Positions 36,910 through 45,702 of a stretch of 64,000 bases of DNA are shown piece after piece. Each line of letters starts with the position of its first letter. The stretch's first letter is position 1. The DNA is from Chitinophaga sp. (GTDB taxonomy: Bacteria; Bacteroidota; Bacteroidia; Chitinophagales; Chitinophagaceae): assembly GCF_019236475.1 (NCBI RefSeq), contig NZ_JAFAIX010000011.1, forward strand, positions 124,001-188,000, in the 5' to 3' direction. A model generated the notes under the pieces. It was not told the DNA's origin, did no database searches, and was given only the letters and a program-made list of their open reading frames with translations. A program made the position numbers and the translations under genes.

Positions 36910-37427
36910 TTTTAAACCGATAGATTTTAGAATCTGCGCAGGAAGTTCCTGGCAAAGCGATTGTTTATTTTGGTTGTATTAACAGCCAAGTTATAAAATT
37001 TAGTGCTTATGGAGACGAAGTGTAAAAAATATACTGGCCTCTCCCACCCGTAACCAGGCGCCAGGGGTCCGTTGGCGCTGGTAAAATTTACGGACAAGAC
37101 AACAGGGTGGTTTGGGGTACCTGCACAGCCGCAAATCCATTTCAGGGAATTTGCGGCTTGGGAAGGGTTTTCCGGCAGGTTGTTTTGAGGGATAAAACTT
37201 CAGTGGATGTAATTCCTGGTTGAATTATAAAAATCTCTTCTAGTGCTTCTCTTATTCGCTCTAACCTATTTATTATCTGCGGTTTGAACATTCTGACCAG
37301 GCAATCAAATCCAGCGGCTTACAAACAGAGTGCTCTCGACAAATAAAAAATTTCTGAATTGTTACTTTTTCTTATTTTGGTTACAAAGCACGAAAGAATT
37401 TAGGACCCGTGAAATATTATTCGACCA
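36910..37427. other. Divergent intergenic region with two strong inverted repeats
   Basis: About 520 bp between the divergent sigma gene and the LytS-type kinase. It contains two G/C-rich hairpins (37054-37081 and 37127-37158) described in the findings. Promoters of both genes should lie here, but no clear TAnnTTTG box was found. Confidence 0.5.
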
Positions 37428-38591
37428 ATGTCAGTATCCGCTAGACATAACGTTGCTACCATAGAAGTGAAAAAGAGGAACAGCCTAACCCAATGGATTG
37501 CCTCTGGAGCATTCGACAAATTCTATACACCGAAGGTTCGTATAGCCACGCACGTATGCATGTGGATATTATTATATATATTACACATTATACTTGTGAG
37601 GAGTAACTACGTAGAGTCCCTTCCCGTTTGTTTGTTATTTGCCTTTAGGAATATTCTGTGCATCGCCTTCAGTTTTTATTTCCTGATGTATTTGGTGATT
37701 CCCAAATGGATATTAAAAGGGAAGTTCTTGCTGGGCATCATTGGGCTGATGATGCCTTTGGTAGTGTATTCGTTGACCAGTTACTTGGTAAGTCTGGTAG
37801 TTTTGAAGTATCTTACCACTCATAATCCGTATGTAAGTAATCTCGTTAAACAAATTGTCAGCGACGGTCTTATCAGCAAAGCTGCTATGCTTCGGATGGT
37901 ACGGAGTAGCTGGGCAGTTCTGACTGCGATTTTACCTTGTATTGTAGCAAAGCTGGGCATGGATACCTTACGGAATATTACCCGTACCCTCCGCCTTGAA
38001 AAAGACCGGCTGGATATGGAGTTGAATTTCTTAAAAGCACAGCTAAACCCACATTTTCTGTTCAATACATTGAACAACATTTACATGTTGTCCTTAAAAG
38101 GAGCAGAACAGGCACCAGATTTGATTCTACATCTCTCTGAAATGATGAGGTACACATTATACGAATCAGATACGGCCAAAGTTGATTTACAGCATGAGGT
38201 AGCATTCATGCGGAATTACACAGAGCTGGAACGGGTACGCTATGGCGCCAAGGCGAATATTGTTTTTGATTACAATGAAACAGAAATTACGGATCAACAG
38301 ATTAGTCCGTTATTGATGTTCCCATTCCTCGAAAATGCCTTTAAATATGGGCATGTAGGACCAGATGGTAAATGCCATGTAATTATAAATATCAATGCCA
38401 ACGGCCAATTGGTGACCATGAGTGTCAGCAATAGTAAAAACGAGGCTTCCAACCAGCCCAAGGAGCTGGGCGGCATTGGCCAGGCCAACTCCAGGAAGCG
38501 ACTGGAACTGCTTTATCCGGGAAAATATACCCTTGACATAAAGGACGAGGGTGATATTTATTCCGTAAAACTTTCAATAAATCTTAATTAA
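37428..38591 (+). CDS. LytS/YehU-type sensor histidine kinase
   Basis: 387 aa with about four membrane helices in the first 180 residues (for example THVCMWILLYILHIILV and FLLGIIGLMMPLVVYSL), no periplasmic sensor domain, then a cytoplasmic His_kinase domain. The phospho-acceptor motif is LKAQLNPHFLFNTLNNIYML, with H209, and the ATP-binding end includes PLLMFPFLENAFKYG and GGIGQANSRKRLELLYP. It phosphorylates the LytTR regulator encoded 9 bp downstream. By position the pair controls the RiPP genes that follow. A membrane-embedded sensor is typical of kinases that detect hydrophobic or peptide signals or membrane stress. Confidence 0.93.
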   Translation: MSVSARHNVATIEVKKRNSLTQWIASGAFDKFYTPKVRIATHVCMWILLYILHIILVRSNYVESLPVCLLFAFRNILCIAFSFYFLMYLVIPKWILKGKFLLGIIGLMMPLVVYSLTSYLVSLVVLKYLTTHNPYVSNLVKQIVSDGLISKAAMLRMVRSSWAVLTAILPCIVAKLGMDTLRNITRTLRLEKDRLDMELNFLKAQLNPHFLFNTLNNIYMLSLKGAEQAPDLILHLSEMMRYTLYESDTAKVDLQHEVAFMRNYTELERVRYGAKANIVFDYNETEITDQQISPLLMFPFLENAFKYGHVGPDGKCHVIININANGQLVTMSVSNSKNEASNQPKELGGIGQANSRKRLELLYPGKYTLDIKDEGDIYSVKLSINLN

Positions 38592-38600
38592 CAAAATCGA

Positions 38601-39344
38601 ATGATGGAGCAGCAGATCAGATGCCTGATAGTAGACGACGAGCCATTTGCAAGGGAATTAATGACAACCTACATTGCTAAAGTACCGCAATTGGAAGTGG
38701 CTGGAGTATGCGAGAACGCATTTGAAGCAATAGCTATTCTTCAGGAGCAACCCATTGATTTATTATTCTCCGATATTAGGATGCCAAATATCAATGGGGT
38801 GGAAATGATTCGTTCCTTACCCAATATCCCATTAGTAATATTTACTACCGCCAGTCCAGATTATGCGGTGGAAGGCTTTGAATTGGATGTAGTAGATTAT
38901 CTGATGAAACCATTTGGTTTTGACCGATTGCTTAAAGCTATTAACAAAGCTAAAATTATCTTGCAGCAACGACGTCAGACACAGGCGCCGTCCAAGGAAA
39001 AAACTGCCAATACTTTCATGTTCGTAAAAGACGGACAGAAACTCAGTAAAGTGGTGTTTGATGATATCTATTATGTGGAAGGCATGAAAGATTATATCAA
39101 AATTGTTACCCAGAACGAAACCCATATCGTTTATCAACGTATGAAACATATGGAGGAAATCCTACCCGATAAACAATTTATCCGGGTACATAAATCCTAT
39201 ATAGTACGCCTGAATGCTATTAAAAACATTCTAGGAAACACTGCTGAACTACTTAACAATCATACTATTATAATTTCGAAACAATATAAGGCTGAACTCA
39301 ACAGAAGACTTGGAATTGCAACGGACCATCAAGAAGAAGAATAG
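38601..39344 (+). CDS. LytTR-family response regulator
   Basis: 247 aa. Receiver domain (about 6-122) with acidic pocket D12/D13, phospho-acceptor D58 in LLFSDIRMPNING, and the conserved Lys in YLMKPFGFDRLLKA. The C-terminal LytTR DNA-binding domain (about 143-240) is clear: FVKDGQKLSKVVFDDIYYVEGMKDYIKI and FIRVHKSYIVRLNAI. LytTR proteins bind paired direct repeats about one and two turns apart. Such a pair lies in front of the precursor gene, and a near-identical one lies in front of the dehydratase gene. Translation may begin at either of the two adjacent Met codons. Confidence 0.94.
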   Translation: MMEQQIRCLIVDDEPFARELMTTYIAKVPQLEVAGVCENAFEAIAILQEQPIDLLFSDIRMPNINGVEMIRSLPNIPLVIFTTASPDYAVEGFELDVVDYLMKPFGFDRLLKAINKAKIILQQRRQTQAPSKEKTANTFMFVKDGQKLSKVVFDDIYYVEGMKDYIKIVTQNETHIVYQRMKHMEEILPDKQFIRVHKSYIVRLNAIKNILGNTAELLNNHTIIISKQYKAELNRRLGIATDHQEEE

Positions 39345-39381
39345 CCCATTTAACCCATCCCAAATTTGGGATTACGTTACG

Positions 39382-39408
39382 TTTGTCGTGCAGAACATGC
39401 ATTTTGTC
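39382..39408 (+). promoter_or_regulatory. Putative LytTR operator ahead of the precursor gene
   Basis: Two copies of TTTGTC start 21 bp apart (39382 and 39403). The whole 27-bp element resembles the one ahead of the dehydratase gene. It lies 64 nt upstream of the precursor start. Confidence 0.6.
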
Positions 39409-39472
39409 TAATAAATATGGCACTGTAACACAACATCGACATTTTTGTTTACAACTAAATGTCCTTACCCTC

Positions 39473-39676
39473 ATGAAACAGCAGACTAACGCGACAGGAG
39501 CCCAACCAGTACTGGAACTTCGCAAGGAAATTATCGCCAAAGCCGACTTCCATGCTGTAAGTAACCTTTCTGCTCAAAGAATCAATGCTAAAGGTAAATC
39601 CGGCACACTTACCAACGAAACGACCGGAGGAACTGGCGCAACTATGACCAGCAGCATTATTCGCACAGTTCTTTAA
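39473..39676 (+). CDS. RiPP precursor peptide, cysteine-free, Ser/Thr-rich
   Basis: 67 aa, start at the ATG at 39473, which is the one preceding a typical leader; an upstream in-frame ATG gives an unlikely Cys-rich extension. The segment PVLELRKEIIAKADF (12-26) resembles the L-x-L-(R/K)KE-x-IA motif of Bacteroidota class I lanthipeptide leaders. The C-terminal 25 or so residues after a Lys/Gly-rich joint hold 11 Ser/Thr (43, 45, 47, 50, 51, 54, 57, 59, 60, 61, 65) and a TTGGTG stretch. No Cys occurs anywhere. It is predicted to be the substrate of the LanB-type dehydratase encoded 490 bp downstream. Cleavage site and final structure are unknown. Confidence 0.75.
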   Translation: MKQQTNATGAQPVLELRKEIIAKADFHAVSNLSAQRINAKGKSGTLTNETTGGTGATMTSSIIRTVL

Positions 39677-39695
39677 TTCAGTACAAATCCGAGAG

Positions 39696-40058
39696 ATGCA
39701 GTACCGTTGTGCTATAGTTGATGACGAGCCACTTGCGATCGAGCTTCTTAGCAACTATCTGGAAAGGATGGATCATATGGAGCTAGTCATCGCTACTGAC
39801 AGGCTGCAGGATGTATCAGAATTAATTAAAAGCAGACAGATTGATCTGATTCTGTTGGATGTAAATATTTATGGCCGACAGACCACCGGATTAAATCAAC
39901 TGATGAAAAATGCGGATTGTCGCTTTATCGTAGTTACAGCATATCCATTGGCTAGCCTTGGTGATATCCCACTGGGAGGACGCCATGGATATCTGCCCAA
40001 ACCGGTTAGTTTCCCACGGTTTAAAGAACAGGTTACCAAAATGCTGAAGATGGCCTGA
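39696..40058 (+). CDS. Receiver-only response regulator
   Basis: 120-aa CheY-like protein with no output domain. The acidic pair D9/D10, phospho-acceptor D55 (LILLDVNIYG), the signalling Thr in VVTAYP and the Lys in YLPKPVSF are all intact, so it should accept phosphate. It lies 19 bp after the precursor peptide and is probably co-transcribed with it. It could be a phosphate sink or bind a protein partner. Its sequence is similar in style to the receiver of the LytTR regulator, so it may derive from a duplicated regulator that lost its DNA-binding half; nothing resembling that half remains downstream. Confidence 0.85.
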   Translation: MQYRCAIVDDEPLAIELLSNYLERMDHMELVIATDRLQDVSELIKSRQIDLILLDVNIYGRQTTGLNQLMKNADCRFIVVTAYPLASLGDIPLGGRHGYLPKPVSFPRFKEQVTKMLKMA

Positions 40059-40082
40059 AGCACATATTGAAAATCTATTGCA

Positions 40083-40110
40083 TTTCGTCGCGCAAAACGT
40101 GATTTTCGTC
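40083..40110 (+). promoter_or_regulatory. Putative LytTR operator ahead of the dehydratase gene
   Basis: Two copies of TTTCGTC start 21 bp apart (40083 and 40104). Most of the 28-bp element matches the one before the precursor gene, including the spacer core GCAnAACnTG. It lies about 55 nt upstream of the dehydratase start. Confidence 0.6.
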
Positions 40111-40165
40111 GAAATTATATCCGTATAGAGTAAGATGTTAGCACCTTGTATCACAAATTAAAGAC

Positions 40166-43100
40166 ATGTACGATCGCTTTTTGATGCCGCAGGTTAAGTC
40201 TTTCGATTTTTATCTATTACGGTTGCCGCTTCTGCCCTACAACACCATTAAATCCCTTCATACCGGAAGTAATCGTGATGTAGTCTCTTTAACAGCAACA
40301 ATCAAATCATTATACCAGCAGCCCGCGCTGCAGGAAGCGATATATCTGGCCAGCCCCGAATTGCATCACGCTTTAATGGATTGGCTCAACGGGGCAAACG
40401 ATAAACGCCCCATCAAGGAACATAAACTGGTACTCACCCTCTATAAGTATCTTCTAAGAATGTGTGCAAGAAGCACTCCATATGGCCTCTTTGCAGGTTG
40501 CGCTGCCGGTAGCATTACAGATAATGCAACGGCCATTAGCGTGACAGAAGATACCTATCACAAAAAAGCCAGACTGGATATCCAGTGCCTCTCAGCTATC
40601 GCCGATGAACTCATGAGAGATGAAGAAATCGCCAATATGCTGACTTTCCTGCCCAATAGCAGTATTTATCGCGCAGGAAATACCTACAGATACTATGAAT
40701 ATCAAATAAAGGAAAATAAAAGACACTATTTTCTCAGTAGTTTCTCCCATAACATCTATCTCGAGAAAATCCTATCAATTGCCCGCAATGGCGCTACCAT
40801 TCAGCAGCTAACTGCTGTGCTAATGGACTTATCCATCACGGCTGATGAAGCCAAAAGCTTCATCAGCATGTTGATGGAAAACCAAATACTCGTTTCGGCC
40901 TTTCATCCTACGTTATCGGGCCCTGATTACCTGAGTACATTAGTATCCAAACTGAATGAACGCGACGTTAAATCCCCATTGCGACAATTGTTAAGCGAAG
41001 CACATCGTCATTTAGTTGCTTATGAGAATAATGGCAAATCTTTCAATGTTATCGGAGAACTACTGCAGAAAGTTTGCCCTAGTATGCTCAGCAAAGACCT
41101 CGTCCTCACAGACCTGTTCCACGCTACTACGGCCAATCAACTCAACAGGCAGGTGGTCGACCGAATTACAGCAGCCATCAGCCAGTTGACTGTACTAAAT
41201 ATCGGCGCACCTTCTGTCGAGCTGACAGACTTCAAACAAAAATTCCAGCAACGCTACGAAAACAGAGCCATCCCTCTGTTGACAGCACTGGACAGTGAAA
41301 ACGGCATCGGATACGGTATCATTGCCGGTGATAAGAGCAGCTATACCCCGATCATAGATGATCTAGTTCTGCCGCTCGCTCCTTCTACTTCCCCGAATAC
41401 CTGGTCCAGTTATCATAAACTGGTTTTGAAAAAATTCATTGCAGCCCAACAACTGCAAGCCAAAGAAATTGTACTTTCTATGGAAGACCTGGAGGAAATC
41501 CAAACAGATTCCCTACCAGCACTACCGCCAACAACGGCCGTTTTAGGTACTTTACTCACCTCCTCTGCAAACAAACTGGATGAAGGCGATTTCCGCTTCG
41601 TACTTAAATCCTGCGGAGGCTCATCAGCACTGCCTTTGCTCGCTAGATTTGGTGCATCCAATGCTTCCCTTACAGCAGAAATGGAAAAGGTAGCTGATAT
41701 GGAGAAAAACCTCTTCTCCGACTGCATCATCGCGGAGGTCATTCATCTTCCGGAAGGCCGAACAGGAAACGTACTGCTACGCCCTCAACTGTATGAATAC
41801 GAAATTCCTTTCCTCGGAAATGCTTCCGTAGCCAAGGATTTCCAGATCTCTGTCAGCGATTTGTACATAAAAGTGGTGAATAACCGGGCGATTCTCTTCT
41901 CTCAGTCCCTGAATAAAGAGATCAAACCCCGACTAACAAGCGCCCATAATTATACTAACAGTCTACCCATTTATAAATTCTTGGGCGACCTCCAACACCA
42001 AGACCACACCCTGGCCCTTGTCTGGAACTGGCATGTGTTAGAGGAACAACCATTCCTTCCAAGAGTACGGTTTAAGGAAATTATTCTGAGTAGAGCCCGC
42101 TGGAACTTATCCGCCACTGCATTCCAACGCAGGGAAGGTCGGGGAGACACGGGTACATTGCTGGAAATGCTCCATGAATATCAAGTCCCAGCGCAGGTAC
42201 TCATGGTGGAATCAGATAATGAATTGTTCCTGGATTTATCCTGTTCCATGGCACAGGAACTCTTACTACAACAACTGAAAAAAGGAGATGTTATCTTGTA
42301 TGAATCCCTCATGGACGATGAACACCTGTTTATCAATAATGACAAAGGGTATTTCTGCAACGAAGTCGTCTTCCCATTATATAACACCCAGTTCACGCCA
42401 CAAGCCAGCGTAATAACCCCAAAACGGGACAAACCCGTACAAAGGACGTTCAGTCTGGGCAGTGAATGGCTGTATGCTAAAATCTATTGTGGCCCTAAAT
42501 GGATGGACAAACTGCTGACCACAGCCGTCTTCCCCATTGTCAATCACCTGAAGAATGAAGGCTTAGCAGACAGTTGGTTTTTCGTGCGTTATCAAGACCC
42601 CGAAAATCACCTGCGCCTTCGATTCCACCTCACGGACCCGGATCATACCCAGGCTGTCATACAGGAAATCAATCAGGCCCTTCAGGACTACACAACAGAC
42701 GAAATTGTATACAAAATACAATACGATACCTATACCAGGGAACTGGAACGCTATGGCGCTGAAAACATCGCGCATTGCGAACACCTTTTCCATCTGGACA
42801 GCGAGCTGATACTAGAATTACTCCCACATATTCAAAGTGGCAACCAAGAGTTCTATCGCTGGATTTTCGCCGTAAAAGGTGCAGATATATTGCTCCATAA
42901 TCTCGGCCTGACACTGCAACAAAAAATTGATACCCTTTCCGCCGTAAGAGCTGGCCTATTCCAGGAATTCCACGGGGATCATGCATTGCAGTTTCAACTG
43001 AACAACAAGTACCGCGAATACCAGGATGCCATTAACGGTATTCTGACGACTGCTGCACGGTCTTTCCCCCTCGCCGATGTGATCTATGACCTCTTTGGTC

Positions 43101-43345
43101 AATATCAACACGACAGCCAGGACAACTGCACAGAACTACGTATCGCCTGTAGCGACCCTGTTTCACAACAGGAAAATCGGTTACAACGCCTTACCACGGA
43201 TCTTATCCACATGATGATGAACCGCTTCTTTCTGGCCAATCAACGGCTACATGAACTGATCGTCTATCATTGTCTGGTTAAGCATTACACAGGGGTACTT
43301 GCAAAAGAAAAAACAAGTTTCAATATGCGAAACATACTGATTTAG
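40166..43345 (+). CDS. Full-length LanB-type lantibiotic dehydratase
   Basis: 1059 aa. In class I lanthipeptide enzymes such as NisB, Ser/Thr residues of the precursor are glutamylated from Glu-tRNA and then Glu is eliminated, giving dehydroalanine or dehydrobutyrine. The N-terminal Lant_dehydr_N domain (about 10-700) carries R98-x3-R102-S-T104-PYGLF, matching the NisB R83/R87/T89 glutamylation-site spacing. The C-terminal SpaB_C elimination domain starts near residue 760 (RTFSLGSEWLYAKIY), with R817-L-R819 and H1015 in IHMMMNRFF, the likely counterparts of NisB R784/R786 and H961. Both halves therefore look active. Unlike the pinensin-type split enzymes known from Chitinophaga, this is one chain. 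No LanC, LanT or protease gene follows; it ends at a bidirectional terminator. Confidence 0.93.
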   Translation: MYDRFLMPQVKSFDFYLLRLPLLPYNTIKSLHTGSNRDVVSLTATIKSLYQQPALQEAIYLASPELHHALMDWLNGANDKRPIKEHKLVLTLYKYLLRMCARSTPYGLFAGCAAGSITDNATAISVTEDTYHKKARLDIQCLSAIADELMRDEEIANMLTFLPNSSIYRAGNTYRYYEYQIKENKRHYFLSSFSHNIYLEKILSIARNGATIQQLTAVLMDLSITADEAKSFISMLMENQILVSAFHPTLSGPDYLSTLVSKLNERDVKSPLRQLLSEAHRHLVAYENNGKSFNVIGELLQKVCPSMLSKDLVLTDLFHATTANQLNRQVVDRITAAISQLTVLNIGAPSVELTDFKQKFQQRYENRAIPLLTALDSENGIGYGIIAGDKSSYTPIIDDLVLPLAPSTSPNTWSSYHKLVLKKFIAAQQLQAKEIVLSMEDLEEIQTDSLPALPPTTAVLGTLLTSSANKLDEGDFRFVLKSCGGSSALPLLARFGASNASLTAEMEKVADMEKNLFSDCIIAEVIHLPEGRTGNVLLRPQLYEYEIPFLGNASVAKDFQISVSDLYIKVVNNRAILFSQSLNKEIKPRLTSAHNYTNSLPIYKFLGDLQHQDHTLALVWNWHVLEEQPFLPRVRFKEIILSRARWNLSATAFQRREGRGDTGTLLEMLHEYQVPAQVLMVESDNELFLDLSCSMAQELLLQQLKKGDVILYESLMDDEHLFINNDKGYFCNEVVFPLYNTQFTPQASVITPKRDKPVQRTFSLGSEWLYAKIYCGPKWMDKLLTTAVFPIVNHLKNEGLADSWFFVRYQDPENHLRLRFHLTDPDHTQAVIQEINQALQDYTTDEIVYKIQYDTYTRELERYGAENIAHCEHLFHLDSELILELLPHIQSGNQEFYRWIFAVKGADILLHNLGLTLQQKIDTLSAVRAGLFQEFHGDHALQFQLNNKYREYQDAINGILTTAARSFPLADVIYDLFGQYQHDSQDNCTELRIACSDPVSQQENRLQRLTTDLIHMMMNRFFLANQRLHELIVYHCLVKHYTGVLAKEKTSFNMRNILI

Positions 43346-43369
43346 GATAAAATAGAATAGTTGGTAATT

Positions 43370-43412
43370 AAAAAAGGGTGCATCATTCTTGATACACCCA
43401 TTTTTTTTATAA
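43370..43412. terminator. Bidirectional terminator
   Basis: AAAAAAGGGTG and CACCCATTTTTTTT flank an ATC-loop-GAT stem. It has T runs on both strands and sits between convergent dehydratase and barrel genes. Confidence 0.85.
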
Positions 43413-43419
43413 GTAGTTC

Positions 43420-45600
43420 TTATTTCACTCTTCTGGCTTCATTCTCCAGTCCAGAAGCACGATCTCTTCCGGCTCCTAGGCGGAGGTTACCAAAGCGATA
43501 ACTGAAGCCCAGTTTCAATTGTCGAGAATCTTCATAACCCTTGTTCCGGTAGTACATACCATCAAAATCCCGAATGCTATACCAACGGTATGTCTGGAAT
43601 AAATCTGTAATACCGATACGCACCATTCCTTTATCCTTTAATACTTTCCGCTGTACCCCAATGTTCACCTGCCATACATCACCAGTGCGCAAAAAGCCGC
43701 CACCTATGCCGGGAGAATTATAAAAGCCACTTACTTCCGCTTGCGTTTTGGCATCCAGATCAAATACCTGCTGGATGTTCAATGCCACCGTATTACGTGT
43801 AATCTTGGCTATTCGTTGGGGATCAAAATTGATTTGATTCTCCTTGTAGAAAAAGTTGACATTAGCCGTAACCTGCCACCATGCAAACGGTTTGAATCCA
43901 GAAGAAAGATTCAATGACCATAAATGCTGAGAACCGATATTCTCCGGGGTGATCACCATTTTATTCCCCGCTATACTATCCGTAATTTGGACAGACATAT
44001 CACGAGTATGGGAGTACGAAAATGTAGCGGCTATGATTCCCGCAGCATTATATCCCAATGTGGCACTGTTGACGTACTGCGGCCGTAGGAAGGAATTCCC
44101 TTTCCAGTAAGACAATTCATCCATCTGATATTCGAAAGGATTTAGGTCTGCGTAGTTGGGTCTATCAATCTTTCTGTTATAGAATAAAGAGAAGCTATGA
44201 GCGTCTGAAAGTCGCCAGGATAGCTGCACTGAAGGGAACAGATCGAAATAGTTATTTCGTAAGGTAGTAGTGGTATCTTTTCCGCTATGCTGGCTTTTTG
44301 ACAAGAGGTTGCCATCCGTATTCGTTTGCTCTCCGCGTATACTGGCCGTGAGCTTCCATTTCCGCCACTGCTGATCTGCCATCAGGTAAACAGCGTATAT
44401 ACTTTCCCGATATTTGAATCGGTTACTACGTAACGTATTGAGGATTTCTTCCGATGGTAGTACATCATAGATCTCCACCTGGTTGGCACTTTCCACGGTA
44501 TTGACTTTCACGCCACCATAAATTTTGCCAGCGTGTAAGGGTTGTTCATAATCTGCTTTCAGTCCGTAAATATTGATATCACTGCTATTGAGCGTACGCA
44601 GATAATATTTTCCCGTTTCAGTAACACTATCCGCAGCTACAAATTGATTAAATAGAATGTTTTTAATCCTAGCTTTATAGGCGCCGTAATCCAGATCTGT
44701 AGTGAATATGCGGCCAAGGGTATCTTTATATTGATAATTCAGATTGTAATTTTTCCAGTTCTGGCGCTGGGAATAGTAGTCGTTATAAGCATTCAGCATC
44801 GATTGCAGCTTACCGGTAGCGCTATCTGAAATATAGGTGGTGGTATAAGTAATACCTGGGCCCATATACAAATTTGCGTTCATCATGAATCCTAGCGTAC
44901 TATTTCTGCTGAGGTTATAATCCATACCCAGCTTGAAGTTCACAGGATTACGCTTATCTGTATCACGGGTACGGTTATCCATTATCTGGCCTTCTTGCAC
45001 ACGGTAGAAATCATATTGCATGTTTCTATAGCCGAAATAATGGTTGTAATTACCGAAGAGATTGAACTTCCCGGTGCGGTAGTTCATATTGATGGCGGCT
45101 TCTGTTTTAGGTGTTTCGCCAAAATGCAGGCCTGCGGCGATGTCGCCATTGTAGCCGGCTGCGGTAATTTTTTTCAGGCGTATGTTGATGATACCTCCAC
45201 TGCCGGCAGCATCGTATTTACCGCTTGGATTGGGCATCAGTTCAATTGCCTGGATATTGGCCGACTGCAAGGATTTCAGCAATGCAGCGAGGGCATCTCC
45301 TTGCATGTAAGTGGGCTTGCCATCAATGTAAACGGTGACACCGGCTTTGCCATTCAGAGAGATGGCATTGGAAGGATCTACCATTACGCCAGGAGAGCGT
45401 TTCAGTAGGTCGAGGGCATTACTGCCTAAGGCATTAACGCTTCCGCTAACATTGTAAACAATCTTGTCGTTCTTGATTTCAATAGTGTTCCGTCGGGAGG
45501 TTACTGAGAATTCTTTCAGTTTTCGAACAGTCGTGGAGTCTGTTTGGGCCACAGCATTCCCTGCCATAGTTAACAGGATGGGTAATAATAGTCGTTGCAT
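43420..45600 (-). CDS. TonB-receptor-like outer-membrane barrel protein
   Basis: 726 aa from the ATG that starts a signal peptide (MQRLLLPILLTMAGNAVAQ). A short plug-like domain follows (LLKRSPGVMVDPSNAISLNGKAG, VTVYIDGKPTYMQGDAL, IELMPNPSGKYDAAGSGGIINI), as in the OMP_b-brl_3 family. The rest is barrel with many aromatic strands, ending in LKLGFSYRFGNLRLGAGRD. The usual N-terminal carboxypeptidase-like domain is lacking, so it begins almost directly with the plug. No SusD partner. It is convergent to the RiPP genes and could be unrelated to them; import of peptide or siderophore is possible. Confidence 0.88.
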   Translation of the reverse strand: MQRLLLPILLTMAGNAVAQTDSTTVRKLKEFSVTSRRNTIEIKNDKIVYNVSGSVNALGSNALDLLKRSPGVMVDPSNAISLNGKAGVTVYIDGKPTYMQGDALAALLKSLQSANIQAIELMPNPSGKYDAAGSGGIINIRLKKITAAGYNGDIAAGLHFGETPKTEAAINMNYRTGKFNLFGNYNHYFGYRNMQYDFYRVQEGQIMDNRTRDTDKRNPVNFKLGMDYNLSRNSTLGFMMNANLYMGPGITYTTTYISDSATGKLQSMLNAYNDYYSQRQNWKNYNLNYQYKDTLGRIFTTDLDYGAYKARIKNILFNQFVAADSVTETGKYYLRTLNSSDINIYGLKADYEQPLHAGKIYGGVKVNTVESANQVEIYDVLPSEEILNTLRSNRFKYRESIYAVYLMADQQWRKWKLTASIRGEQTNTDGNLLSKSQHSGKDTTTTLRNNYFDLFPSVQLSWRLSDAHSFSLFYNRKIDRPNYADLNPFEYQMDELSYWKGNSFLRPQYVNSATLGYNAAGIIAATFSYSHTRDMSVQITDSIAGNKMVITPENIGSQHLWSLNLSSGFKPFAWWQVTANVNFFYKENQINFDPQRIAKITRNTVALNIQQVFDLDAKTQAEVSGFYNSPGIGGGFLRTGDVWQVNIGVQRKVLKDKGMVRIGITDLFQTYRWYSIRDFDGMYYRNKGYEDSRQLKLGFSYRFGNLRLGAGRDRASGLENEARRVK

Positions 45601-45702
45601 GAAATATAGGTTGCCGTTGAAGGAACCCAATATACAACAGCACCTATAACAGATGTACAATTATTACACCAGCGGAAAGCTGTGACCCTTCAGTGTTATA
45701 AA

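Noticed and set aside
37337-37343. A TTTGTCG copy (minus strand) upstream of the kinase as a third LytTR site
   Set aside because: No second copy occurs 21 bp away, so a single 7-bp match is likely chance.
43420-45600. Barrel protein as exporter or immunity protein of the RiPP cluster
   Set aside because: It is on the opposite strand behind a bidirectional terminator and has a TonB-receptor-like plug; there is no sequence evidence linking it.
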